Assembly: GCF_900129425.1 (NCBI RefSeq)
Contig: NZ_LT670817.1
Coordinates: 4,402,001 to 4,466,000 of the forward strand
From: Bradyrhizobium erythrophlei
Lineage (GTDB): Bacteria > Pseudomonadota > Alphaproteobacteria > Rhizobiales > Xanthobacteraceae
Direction: 5' to 3'
Length of the DNA: 64,000 nt
Positions 43,811 through 52,132 of the stretch are shown here, one piece after another. A program made the position numbers and the translations under genes. Under the pieces are notes generated by a model. That model was not told where the DNA came from and did not search any database. It worked only from the letters and a program-made list of their open reading frames with translations. Within the stretch, counting starts at the first letter, position 1. Every line of letters starts with the position of its first letter.

Positions 43811-44419
43811 ATGAGACAGATCATCATCAGCACCGCTTTCGCGGCCGCGCTTGTGTTGTCATCGGGTGCAAGGGCACAGACATCGGCTCCGGCCATCGCC
43901 GCGCAGCAGCCGGCGTCCGTGATTTCCACGGCGCCGGCTCCGCCTGACGATACAGTTCAGCAGGCCCTTGCGCGCAACGAAATCAGCTACGCCAACGTGT
44001 GGGCGGATGACAAAGGGCAGACTCACGTCACGAAATGTGTGCTGAAAGGTCTGCGGTTGCACACCTTCGCACCCCCTGCTGCCCCCTACGTGATGGGCAT
44101 CGCTCCGGAAGATATCGAAAGCATCGTCTTTTCCGTGCTTCCGGCAGGATGGTTCGGGGACTGGCACCACGCCCCGGGACCGCAATGGGTGATTACGCTT
44201 TCCGGGCAGTGGGAAGTCCAGACCACGGACGGAAGCACGCTGCGCCAGGGTCCAGGTGAGTTCCAGTTCAACTCGGATGAATCGGCCTTCGCCGCGGCGC
44301 CGGGCGCACATGTCGGGCATACCGCACGGCTGGTGGGATCCGTTCCCAACGTCCGCATGATCATCACCCTCAAGAAGCGGCCGGGACAAAGCTACGCTAA
44401 CCAGTCCTGCGTTCTGTAA
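43811..44419 (+). CDS. Secreted cupin-like protein
   Basis: A 202-residue protein with a signal peptide (cleavage near GARAQT) and a cupin fold: GDWHHAPGPQWVITLSGQWE with the His pair and typical turn, then LRQGPGEFQFNSDE and a late VGHTARLVG. The cupin metal site seems partly conserved. Probably periplasmic; substrate unknown. Confidence 0.65.
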   Translation: MRQIIISTAFAAALVLSSGARAQTSAPAIAAQQPASVISTAPAPPDDTVQQALARNEISYANVWADDKGQTHVTKCVLKGLRLHTFAPPAAPYVMGIAPEDIESIVFSVLPAGWFGDWHHAPGPQWVITLSGQWEVQTTDGSTLRQGPGEFQFNSDESAFAAAPGAHVGHTARLVGSVPNVRMIITLKKRPGQSYANQSCVL

Positions 44420-44727
44420 CCAGGCGTTCAGTCAGGCGCCCAAGGCAGCTGAAGACAAACACCTCGGAGGCGGCGCGGCCTGCCCGGTTCGATTTGTGCG
44501 ATCCCAGTGAAGCGCACACGCGCATTCACGATCAGGAGATCGAGATTTCCGAACGTTTCTACCCGGATCCTTCGACGTAATTTTGCACGAGAGTGCCCCG
44601 TAATCACCCCTGCGCTGCAGGGGTTCACCACGCAATTCTTTGAAGAAAAGTCCGAGCCGCGCGCGCGGGAGTCGGGCGGTCGTCCATCGACCCGCAACAG
44701 GCTTTCCCTGGACCGCTCGAACGTTTG
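44420..44727. other. Intergenic region dominated by a dispersed repeat
   Basis: Holds repeat copy 2 of 3 (44523-44640). Frames on either strand (for example a minus-strand one reading VETFGNLDLLIVN) merely translate the repeat. Confidence 0.5.
44523..44640. repeat. Dispersed intergenic repeat, copy 2 of 3
   Basis: Begins CATTCACGATCAGGAGATCG, as at 30136, and continues through TCGACGTAATTTTGCACGAG and a CCCTGCGCTGCAGGGG hairpin. Confidence 0.75.
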
Positions 44728-45564
44728 ATGAAGGTTGTTCGATTGAGGGCATTTAACTATCTGTTGGCAGTCGCGATTGCCAGCGGGTTACTGTGCGTGG
44801 CGATCGTGGCTTTCAGCCGGCCCGTGGCCCGGATGGCGTCAACTCTGCCAGATCGTGTGGAAAGACCCTGCGCCCCGGTCGACGATTCCGCGGCCATTAT
44901 CGTGGTACTGGGTCAAAGCAATGCAGCCAACTATGGAACGGGCCGCTATGCGGCGACAGAAGCTGTAGACAATTTCGATCCGGAATCTGGAAAATGCTTT
45001 TCGGCAGTCGACCCTCTACTTGGCGCTGACGGCAGCGGCTCTTCGTTCGTAACGCGGCTTGGAGATATTCTTGTCCAATCCGGAAAATTCAAACGCGCGA
45101 TCATCGTGTCGATCGCGATTGGCGGAGCATCCGTGTCGGACCTTGCTTCCACCCATCTCGACAGGGTCGAAAATCTGATCACCAAATTGCATGCACGAGG
45201 TCTCACACCAACGCACTTTCTCTTTGAGCAAGGTGAAACCGACGCTTCGCAGGACACCACCGAATCTCAATATTTGACCAGTCTCACGACGCTGGTAAGC
45301 AAGTTTCGATCTGCAGGCTATCAGGCTCCGTTTTATGTCGCTCTCGCCACCAAGTGCGATGAGTTGCATCCAAAAAACAGGCTCGCAATCCGACGCGCCC
45401 AAGCCGCTGCAGTCGATGCAAATCCAAATAATATCAGGCGTGGCCCCGACATCGACATGATCGGCAACGACGGGCGCACTCACGGCAATTGCCACATGAA
45501 TGAAGTCGGGACGCTTGCACAGGCTGCTCTGTGGGCGGCGTTCATTAGCCACCCTGTGAATTAG
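44728..45564 (+). CDS. SASA-type carbohydrate esterase-like protein
   Basis: A 278-residue protein with an N-terminal membrane anchor or signal (NYLLAVAIASGLLCVAIVAF). The nucleophile block IIVVLGQSNAANYG is characteristic of the sialate O-acetylesterase (SASA) group of SGNH hydrolases. Further matches are SIAIGGASVSD, the EQGETDASQ motif and a C-terminal GNCHMNEVG with the catalytic His. It probably removes acetyl groups from a sugar polymer. Confidence 0.8.
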   Translation: MKVVRLRAFNYLLAVAIASGLLCVAIVAFSRPVARMASTLPDRVERPCAPVDDSAAIIVVLGQSNAANYGTGRYAATEAVDNFDPESGKCFSAVDPLLGADGSGSSFVTRLGDILVQSGKFKRAIIVSIAIGGASVSDLASTHLDRVENLITKLHARGLTPTHFLFEQGETDASQDTTESQYLTSLTTLVSKFRSAGYQAPFYVALATKCDELHPKNRLAIRRAQAAAVDANPNNIRRGPDIDMIGNDGRTHGNCHMNEVGTLAQAALWAAFISHPVN

Positions 45565-45854
45565 GAAATAGGTTCGCGTGCGCGGCATGTCTGCATCGCC
45601 GTTCTTGGTGATACTTCGGCCGCTACTTGAGCAATATGTATAACCACTCGAACAACCCTGAATATGGTCAATTCAAGCCCTTGCCGGCATGGCGACCCGG
45701 TCGATCACGCCTTCGGTAACGCCCGTCGCGAACTTCATCTGCCTTTTGGGCAAAATAAATGGTAGCTTGCGAGCACTTCGGCGAAACTCGATACAACATA
45801 CTGGTGGAACAAGCGTTCCGGTTTTCTGGTTTGAGGTAGAATCGGGAGAATGCC
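45565..45854. other. Intergenic stretch without a supported gene
   Basis: Only overlapping low-quality frames; one minus-strand frame at 45673-45867 has some amino-acid balance but no ribosome site or family match. Confidence 0.35.
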
Positions 45855-46046
45855 ATGGATCGACCAACGCGCTGCGCGAAATGCGGTAAACAAACGGTCG
45901 CCGTTATCACCATCTCCGGCCGCACCGACTTCCAATGTATAAGTTGTGACGACCCCGCAGCGAAATGGGCTGAAAGTCCACTCACAGCCCCTCCGGCGCC
46001 AACCGCACCGGAACGCGCTAAACGCACTCCGCAAGCCTCGGGCTGA
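45855..46046 (+). CDS. Small zinc-ribbon protein
   Basis: A 63-residue protein: MDRPTRCAKCGKQTVAVITI then FQCISCDDPAAKW, two CxxC pairs with 18 residues between them, and a Pro-rich tail. GGGAGAA precedes the ATG. Function unknown. Confidence 0.65.
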   Translation: MDRPTRCAKCGKQTVAVITISGRTDFQCISCDDPAAKWAESPLTAPPAPTAPERAKRTPQASG

Positions 46047-46266
46047 AAGTTGCCACACGACTTGCAGTGGTTTTGCTAGACCGAGCAGCGCGTCAACGTC
46101 CGCTGGAGCCTTTCCGAGCGAGGGCGAGCGCACGCCGATCATGAAGCGCCGGGGCATGCCGCCGCAAGGATTGCCTGCAATCCGCGACTACGCGTACTAG
46201 CGCAGCCCTAGGGTGGCGTTGCGGATTCATCGCCCTCGTTCGGGTGATGAAACCCAAAGGCGACTA

Positions 46267-46491
46267 TCAGCCTTCGTGAGAGCCGCGGCTGGCGTTGTCC
46301 AGCCAGTCCCGGGTCTGTTGGTCGGTCCAGCCAGGAATTGCGAAGTTCGTCGTCGGGGCGGTAACAGGTTGGCTGGGACGGACGGTAACACGCCGATGCG
46401 CGCGCGCCGGCGATTTGAAGCGATGCACCGTCGCGGCGTCGGCGGAAGCACACAAAGTGATCAATAGGCCCAAGGCCAAAACAGATCGCAT
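46267..46491 (-). CDS. Small secreted protein (GWTD motif)
   Basis: A 74-residue protein: signal peptide MRSVLALGLLITLCASADAA, a basic middle, then NFAIPGWTDQQTRDWLDNAS. The PGWTD.QTR.WLD block is one I associate with a set of small exported Bradyrhizobium proteins; a damaged relative lies at 47899. Confidence 0.65.
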   Translation of the reverse strand: MRSVLALGLLITLCASADAATVHRFKSPARAHRRVTVRPSQPVTAPTTNFAIPGWTDQQTRDWLDNASRGSHEG

Positions 46492-46569
46492 CGCATTGTT
46501 CCAGTCGGTATCGCGCAAGGGTTGCCCGTTGATGATGTGCGCGCGGGCGGCCATGGCGCCAAGCTGTAG

Positions 46570-46719
46570 CGGCTTCACAATCGGTCAAATCTGCGGAATG
46601 ATGTGCGCTGCCCTACCTTCAAGTGCGTTAGCGGCCGCCCGCGCGACCGAACGGTTGGTTACATCGACACTCGGAATGATTGGGGCGAGGTGATCGATTT
46701 CAACAAAGGCATTTGCTGA
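46570..46719 (+). pseudogene. C-terminal remnant of a zinc-ribbon protein
   Basis: The open frame has no start codon and reads LRNDVRCPTFKCVSGRPRDR then TVGYIDTRNDWGEVIDFNKG and ends in IC. The tail matches the gene at 3118 (TVGYVDTRLNWSEVIDFNKG then IC). One zinc knuckle survives as CPTFKC with altered spacing. The N-terminal half is missing. Confidence 0.65.
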
Positions 46720-46865
46720 AATTATCGGCTGGAACGGACCAAACGCGGGTCGCGGCCACGGAGTGTCCGGGTTGCGCGATCCAGATCAGGTCGCCCGGAA
46801 TGTGCACGATGAGGCGAGGTTGAAATCTCTGAAGCGGGGGCCGAAAAGCTAAAGGAGCAGGTAAG

Positions 46866-47123
46866 TTGGCCGTCAACAAGATCACCTGGGCGCAAGTTGG
46901 ACGCGTGACCGAGCCAGGCCGATACATGTTCAAATTTGGCTGGCTGACGATTACCGCGGACGATCTTGCCGTTTGGGCGCAATACCCGAGTGCCGCGTTC
47001 GCCGTCTACAGTACGGCGGCGAAGACGCCATCGGGAGACGAAATTGAAGACGATGCGGGAGAGGAATTTCGCCTGGGCTCGTTCGAGATACGAAGCGAAC
47101 CAAGTTTGGAAAGCGAGAAATAA
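46866..47123 (+). CDS. Small protein related to the N-terminus of the SinR-fusion protein
   Basis: An 85-residue protein (TTG start). ITWAQVGRVTEPGRYMFKFG then WLTITADDLAVWAQYPSAAF aligns with the first 45 residues of the gene at 49426 (ISWSDLNNVQEAGDYPFRDG then TITVTFAEVAIWKKNPGAHF). The C-terminal 35 residues are acidic. Function unknown; it looks like a free-standing version of that module. Confidence 0.6.
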   Translation: MAVNKITWAQVGRVTEPGRYMFKFGWLTITADDLAVWAQYPSAAFAVYSTAAKTPSGDEIEDDAGEEFRLGSFEIRSEPSLESEK

Positions 47124-47179
47124 TTGCGTTCAGGCGAACTTTTTGTTTGCCCGCTCTGGCAGCAAGCTCGGAAACTGCG

Positions 47180-47416
47180 TCACGGTCGGGTGACGAACCG
47201 TTCCAGGGAGTCCGCCAACCGAGGCGCCCCCTTATTCGAAGCTCGTTCCGATTGAACCGTTAGGCGATAGGCTACGGATGTCGACCCGTCGAGAACTTCC
47301 AGGACGTGATCGCAAAGTCGACAACGGAACTCGCCCGCAGTCCCCTTTTGAGAAAACAGCTGGAGGCGGCGATAGCCAGCATTGCATCTCGGGCAAATGA
47401 CGTCGGATTTCTGCAT
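47180..47416 (-). CDS. Small zinc-ribbon protein
   Basis: A 78-residue protein: MQKSDVICPRCNAGYRRLQL, then EFRCRLCDHVLEVLDGSTSV. Two CxxC pairs 19 residues apart form a zinc ribbon; the rest is a strand-rich tail. Overlapping frames upstream (to 47619) are not convincing. Function unknown. Confidence 0.65.
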   Translation of the reverse strand: MQKSDVICPRCNAGYRRLQLFSQKGTAGEFRCRLCDHVLEVLDGSTSVAYRLTVQSERASNKGAPRLADSLERFVTRP

Positions 47417-47677
47417 TTTTCTCTTAGTTTCCGCCGGTCAATCCCGGCGAGAACCCCCAAACTGAGAAGAGCCTGCACCACCAATTTTGGCCGTTTCCAC
47501 TTGGTCGTTCCATTAAAATCTTCTTTAAGAAGTTCGTCGAACCGCAGAATCAAGACCACGTCGACCGCGTCATTGCGCAAGGCGCATAGCTGCTGCTCTG
47601 AACCAGATTTTAGTGGCAAAGTTGGACGCGCGTTCCGATTTTTCTCCTAATTCCAACTAACAAACCAGGAGACCAAG

Positions 47678-47926
47678 ATGAAATTCGCACTGATTGGCGC
47701 TGCCGCAGTTGCCGCGGCAGCTTTCGCAACTCCTGCGATGGCGCAGGCCGTCAGCTCAAACCCCGGCTATTGTGTCCCGTTCTACCAGAACGCAAATTGC
47801 CAAAATTTGGGACCGGGCAATCCATACCCTGATGGCGAGTACTATCACAACGACGCGATGGCGATGCAGACGGTCGATAACAACAATGCGTACCGCTATC
47901 ATGGCGGCCCGAAAGACAACGATTGA
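47678..47926 (+). CDS. Small secreted protein
   Basis: An 82-residue protein: signal peptide MKFALIGAAAVAAAAFATPA (cleavage after AMAQ), then a mature part rich in Asn, Tyr and Gly with two cysteines (NPGYCVPFYQNANCQNLGPG). CAGGAGACC precedes the ATG. Function unknown. Confidence 0.65.
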   Translation: MKFALIGAAAVAAAAFATPAMAQAVSSNPGYCVPFYQNANCQNLGPGNPYPDGEYYHNDAMAMQTVDNNNAYRYHGGPKDND

Positions 47927-48189
47927 CGTTTGATGTTCGCAAGCGTGGACCCGCCGGGGCGTGACCCCGGCGGCCCTCGCCTCTCCTCGTCCGGATATCC
48001 ACCGTCCGTATTTTCCGTCGGCGTCATGCAACCGTACCGGGTCCGTTCGCCGGTCCAACCGGAGACCGCGTAGCCCTTCTGGCGGACGGCAACACGTCGG
48101 CTCCGGCGCAAGTGGATCACGCGCGGTATCGGGTGATGTACCGTCGCGGCGTTGGCAGAAACACAAAAAGCCAGCAGGCCTGCAGCCAA
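47899..48189 (-). pseudogene. Damaged paralog of the GWTD secreted protein
   Basis: LAAGLLAFCVSANAATVHHP and YAVSGWTGERTRYG match the protein at 46267, but no ATG precedes the signal peptide (only a TTG), the WLD block is lost, and the frame runs on through a dispersed repeat core (48000-47972) into the convergent gene's 3' end. Probably a frameshifted copy. Confidence 0.4.
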
Positions 48190-48241
48190 AACAGCGATGG
48201 TCTGACTGCCCTCTCCGCGCTCAACCGGGAACGCCCCGAAC

Positions 48242-48466
48242 TTACCTGCCGGTAAGCACGGTCTGCGGCGCGACCAGATGAGTAGGCGGTTCCGACGGAG
48301 TCATGATCGCGCCGGCCCGTGACACAACTGCGGACGTGATGATGCCGTCCCCGCGACCCAGCGAATCGTTTTTGAGGTCAGACCACAGGCAAAATCCGCC
48401 GATCGCCGCTACAATGGCGGCGATTATCACCGGGACTAACTCTCGACGCTCGTCTTCAGAAGGCAT
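48242..48466 (-). CDS. Small membrane protein
   Basis: A 74-residue protein: acidic N-terminus, one membrane segment (LVPVIIAAIVAAIGGFCLWS), then a conserved-looking periplasmic part (RGDGIITSAVVSRAGAIMTP). Function unknown. Confidence 0.6.
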   Translation of the reverse strand: MPSEDERRELVPVIIAAIVAAIGGFCLWSDLKNDSLGRGDGIITSAVVSRAGAIMTPSEPPTHLVAPQTVLTGR

Positions 48467-48912
48467 TCGTCTAACTCTTTATCGATTCCAGGGCACCTCT
48501 TTACCGGAATTGGTTTCGAAACAGTTAACGTCTCTGCCGGGCGTCCCCGCCTCCACGAGGCGGGCACCGAATTCGCCTTCCATCTGTGTCTTGAAACACT
48601 TCGAAACATACGCCGGGTTGATCGAGGGGCCCCGGCTGTGATCCAACGTCCGGATGAACGTGTGGCTTATGCTTCGCCGCCGACCCTACTGGTTCGAAAA
48701 TGGTTTTGGCGAGTGTGCACCGCGGTTCCGACGAAACCGTTTCCCCAGTCCGCGAAGTCGATCTGAAACAAATCACGGCTACCATTGGCCTGGAACAGGC
48801 AATGGAGTGCGACCATGTTGGCCTTCATCCTCAACTCAATCTATCGCGCGTTTCTGAGAAGTTCGCTGCCCGCGATGCGCAAACATCATCTCGCTGGCTG
48901 AAGCTCGATATC
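48467..48912. other. Intergenic region with a repeat
   Basis: Contains the second copy (48588-48650) of the 63-bp repeat at 43598. The surrounding frames on both strands are not convincing genes. Confidence 0.45.
48588..48650. repeat. 63-bp direct repeat, copy 2
   Basis: Agrees with 43598-43660 at 55 of 63 positions. Confidence 0.75.
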
Positions 48913-49071
48913 ATGCGACATCAAAAGATTGCCGTGCCGTACATTTTAGCGGCGATAGGAATTGCCGTCGCCATCTGGGCGACGATGGGAGCGCCGCCGC
49001 GGAGTCATCCGAAGTCCACGACGCGTCAATTTGCCGGGCCTCCATCATTCGCGCACCGCTCTGACAGGTAG
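48913..49071 (+). CDS. Small single-pass membrane protein
   Basis: A 52-residue protein: MRHQKIAVPYILAAIGIAVA forms a signal anchor or membrane helix, and the tail is basic and Ser/Pro-rich. The frame is open far upstream, but only this start gives a sensible protein. Confidence 0.45.
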   Translation: MRHQKIAVPYILAAIGIAVAIWATMGAPPRSHPKSTTRQFAGPPSFAHRSDR

Positions 49072-49133
49072 CTCAGAGAAAAAGCCGGCGAACGAACGCC
49101 GATTGTGAGGTATTGCATCGGCGCCGACGTTGT

Positions 49134-49279
49134 ACACGATCGGGCAATCGAGCTTTCCGAAGATCCCTGCTGAGATCATTTGACGTAATTTTCGCGTGAT
49201 TGCCGCGGGATCGCCCTGTCCCCACAGGATTCACGACGCATTTTTCCGGCAATGGTTTCGGGCCTCACTGCAGAGGCGC
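49134..49279. repeat. Dispersed intergenic repeat, copy 3 of 3
   Basis: Shows ACGATCGGGCAATCGAGCTT, TTGACGTAATTTTCGCGTGA, TTGCCGCGGGATCGCCCTG and GGGCCTCACTGCAGAGGCGC, in the same order as at 30136. It fills most of the gene-free gap 49072-49425. Confidence 0.75.
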
Positions 49280-49425
49280 ATTGCTTTGGGCGGCGCTAAC
49301 GAACCGGCCGGCTAAGGTGAAGTCGTCACCGCCGTCAGGCCGCAACTAGCGCTGGCATCGCCAGGAAGTGTCGCCCGGAAGCGTCGGCAGGTGGAACGGA
49401 ACAGCGCCTGCTTCATTAATCCGTG

Positions 49426-50115
49426 ATGAACATATCCTGGAGCGATCTCAATAACGTGCAGGAGGCCGGGGACTATCCGTTCCGCGACGGCACGATCACC
49501 GTCACGTTTGCTGAGGTTGCAATTTGGAAAAAGAATCCGGGCGCTCACTTCCAGTTGATGCGCAAACATCCAATTCAGGGCGCATTCCGCTATGCACTGG
49601 GAAAGCAAATCGAAGGAAACCTGGCTCCAGCCGACGCTGAGCTCATTTACGAAAGCAGCAACGGCGATACGTGGTGTCTGACCCGAGACCCCTTAACGGG
49701 TGCGCGGGCCGTGATGCACCGTCCAAACCCACAATCGGGTGGCCAGGTGTCGTACATCGAAATCGACAAATTCCTCTCGGAAGGTGTGAACGGACCCGAA
49801 CACCAGGCCCTGAGGCGTTTGATGGAAAAAGGCGCCCGCATGACCACCGTCCTTATCGCCTACGATATTCACCCTCAAGAAGGTGAAGCATATGACGATC
49901 TGACCAAGGCGATACAATCCCTGGGAGGCTGGTGGCATCACCTCGAAACAACCTGGATTGTGAAATGCGCTCGCACGCCTGATCAGATACGGGACCAGCT
50001 CAAGTCGCATATAGGATGCGAGGATCAGTTGCTTGTCATTGAAATATCAGGCGACGTGGCGGGATGGGCCGGGATCAATGACACCGGGAGCAAGTGGCTG
50101 AAGGACAATATCTGA
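49426..50115 (+). CDS. Three-module protein ending in a SinR/Cas2-like domain
   Basis: A 229-residue protein. Module 1 (1-60), ISWSDLNNVQEAGDYPFRDG, is shared with the small protein at 46866. Module 2 (about 72-135), LIYESSNGDTWCLTRDPLTG through IEIDKFLSEGVNGPEHQALR, is a domain I know from many short Bradyrhizobium proteins. Module 3 (139-229), MTTVLIAYDIHPQEGEAYDD through LETTWIVKCARTPDQIRDQL, equals a whole SinR-family protein, a ferredoxin-like fold related to Cas2. No CRISPR is near. The function of the combination is unknown. Confidence 0.75.
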   Translation: MNISWSDLNNVQEAGDYPFRDGTITVTFAEVAIWKKNPGAHFQLMRKHPIQGAFRYALGKQIEGNLAPADAELIYESSNGDTWCLTRDPLTGARAVMHRPNPQSGGQVSYIEIDKFLSEGVNGPEHQALRRLMEKGARMTTVLIAYDIHPQEGEAYDDLTKAIQSLGGWWHHLETTWIVKCARTPDQIRDQLKSHIGCEDQLLVIEISGDVAGWAGINDTGSKWLKDNI

Positions 50116-50211
50116 ATGTTCGACAAACAAACATTTTTCTGCCGGCGCGGGATTTTTCGCGATCGTCGTTCACCACGCTAATGTGTTCAGTCCGGGCGCG
50201 AACGCGCCGGA

Positions 50212-50508
50212 CTATTGCGCGCAGTTTTTCACAAAATCCTTGCGCTCGGGACCGACGATTTTTTGATCGATCGCCTGCTTCAGACAATCGAGACGGGCCT
50301 GAGCGAGGCACAATTGCATCTGGTCCCTGCGGGCCTGGCCCGTTAATGCCTGGGTCGCCTCTCGGCAGGCCATCCGTTTTCCACTGGGAACTGGGGCTGC
50401 CGGGGCGGTGGTGGATTGGACGGCGGGCGCGGTTGTTGATTGCGCAAACGAGGCCGCGGTCCATGAGACCAATACTACGGCAATGATCGCGCTATTCAGT
50501 CGTCGCAT
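50212..50508 (-). CDS. Secreted PsiF-like Cys-repeat protein
   Basis: A 98-residue protein: signal peptide (cleavage near ASFAQS), a Thr/Ala/Pro linker with a repeated QSTTAPA, then RMACREATQALTGQARRDQM and CLAQARLDCLKQAI ending KDFVKNCAQ. The spaced cysteines with GxxRxxxMxxC resemble PsiF repeats. Periplasmic; role unknown. Confidence 0.6.
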   Translation of the reverse strand: MRRLNSAIIAVVLVSWTAASFAQSTTAPAVQSTTAPAAPVPSGKRMACREATQALTGQARRDQMQLCLAQARLDCLKQAIDQKIVGPERKDFVKNCAQ

Positions 50509-50731
50509 CGCATGACCCCGGTTCAGAGTGTCATTTTTAGTAGTAGTTCGCTGAACACGCCATGAATATCCCCTGTGCCGCGACAGGCCGCGCGACTGCC
50601 CAAGGCCGGGATCATCGACATGGTGGCCGCGGGAACGGTAAGGTCCGAACCTCGAATCTCATCGAACATATCCAATGCATCATGCTGCCGGATGTGGCCC
50701 TTACACTGCGCAGCAAATTGGTGGTTCTTTT

Positions 50732-51982
50732 GTGAGTGATACGAGATCTGTCCCCGTCGCAGCATCGCTATCCACGAAGCGGTCCTTTGCGGCGATGCGC
50801 CATCAGGGCTTCCGCGCCCAGTTCTCCACCTTCGTGATAGCCATGATGGCGGACAATATCGAGCACGTCATCAGTTACTGGATGGTGTACCAGAAATTCC
50901 ACTCGCCGGCGCTGGCGGGTTTCGCCATCGTGTCGCACTGGCTGCCGTTCCTGATGTTTTCGGTCGCCTCCGGCGCGCTCGCCGACCGTTTCGACCCGCG
51001 CCGGATCATCCAGATCGGCATGGCGCTGTTCATCACGGCGTCGCTGAGCTGGAGCTATTTCTTCGTCACCGGCACCCTGCAGATGTGGCAGGCGATGGTG
51101 ATCCTGGTGATTCACGGCTGCGCCGGCGTGCTGTGGCAGACACCGAACCAGATGCTGCTCTACGACATCGTCGGCCCGTCGGATCTCGAGAGCGCGGTGC
51201 GGCTCAACGCGATGGCGCGCTATCTCGCTGTGCTGGTCGGCCCGGCGGTGGGCGGCGCCATCCTGCTTGCGCTCGGGCCGGCGCACGGCATCATGCTCAA
51301 CACCCTGTTCTACCTGCCGCTGGTGCTGTGGCTGGTGAACGCGCCCTACGGTCCGCGCTTCCGCGCCGGCGCGCCCGCCCCGCGCCGCGCCGTCCGCGGC
51401 TTCGGCGACATCGTGCAGACGATGCGCGACATCAAGGGCCATTCCGTGATCGTCTCGATGACGCTGCTCGCGGGCGCTGCGTCGTTCTTTGTCGGCAACG
51501 CCTATAGTTCGCAAATGCCGGGTTTCGCAAACGATCTCGGCCATGGCGATCCCGGGGTGTCCTACAGCCTGCTGCTGGCGGCCGACGCCGCCGGCGGATT
51601 GCTGGCCGGCATCCTGCTCGAAGGCCGGGGCTTGCTGCCGCCGCGGCCACGCACTGCGATCGTGCTCGCGATGCTGTGGTGCGCCGCGCTGGCGATCTTC
51701 TCGCTGGCGAAAAGCTATCCGCTCGCGCTCGGCTTCCTGTTCGCCGCGGGATTTTTGGAATTGTCCTTCAACGCCATGGCCCAGAGCCTGGTCCAACTGG
51801 ATGCTCCGCCCGACAAGCGCGGACGCGTGATCGGCCTGTTCAACATGTCGAGCCTCGGCTTGCGCGCCTTCAGCGGCATTTCCGTTGGCCTGCTCGGCAG
51901 CCTGATCGGCGTGCACTGGTCGCTCGCGCTGTCGGCTCTCGCCACCCTGGCGATCGCCGGTGGACTGCTGGCGCTGCCGTGA
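50732..51982 (+). CDS. MFS transporter
   Basis: A 416-residue inner-membrane protein with 12 predicted helices, of the MFS_3/enterobactin-exporter-like type. MFS loop motif A-like sequence is seen in SGALADRFDPRRI after helix 2, and PPDKRGRVIGLFNMSS after helix 10. GTG at 50732 is preferred because it puts residues RHQGFRAQF just before the first helix. Probably an exporter; substrate unknown. Confidence 0.88.
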   Translation: MSDTRSVPVAASLSTKRSFAAMRHQGFRAQFSTFVIAMMADNIEHVISYWMVYQKFHSPALAGFAIVSHWLPFLMFSVASGALADRFDPRRIIQIGMALFITASLSWSYFFVTGTLQMWQAMVILVIHGCAGVLWQTPNQMLLYDIVGPSDLESAVRLNAMARYLAVLVGPAVGGAILLALGPAHGIMLNTLFYLPLVLWLVNAPYGPRFRAGAPAPRRAVRGFGDIVQTMRDIKGHSVIVSMTLLAGAASFFVGNAYSSQMPGFANDLGHGDPGVSYSLLLAADAAGGLLAGILLEGRGLLPPRPRTAIVLAMLWCAALAIFSLAKSYPLALGFLFAAGFLELSFNAMAQSLVQLDAPPDKRGRVIGLFNMSSLGLRAFSGISVGLLGSLIGVHWSLALSALATLAIAGGLLALP

Positions 51983-52048
51983 AGATTGGAGCTTCAAGTT
52001 GTCAATAAAATGCCGGGACGCGGCGCCGGCCGACCTGCGCGAGCGTCG

Positions 52049-52090
52049 CCCGGCGTTTTCCCGGACTATCCTGCTCCTGTCGCGCGCTAC
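52049..52090 (+). pseudogene. SRAP (YedK-like) fragment, N-terminal part
   Basis: PGVFPDYPAPVARY matches the MPGVFPDYPAPVVRN stretch of the same peptidase family whose other fragments are at 36604 and 36697. Only these 14 codons are recognisable. Confidence 0.4.
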
Positions 52091-52132
52091 CGAACGAGGC
52101 TTTCACCTGAACGGGACGGCCGCCAAAACTTA

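Noticed and set aside
50768..51997. 409-codon open frame antisense to the MFS transporter
   Set aside because: It is a GC-driven shadow: Arg/Gln/His-rich, no domains, no ribosome site, while the sense strand encodes a clear 12-helix transporter.
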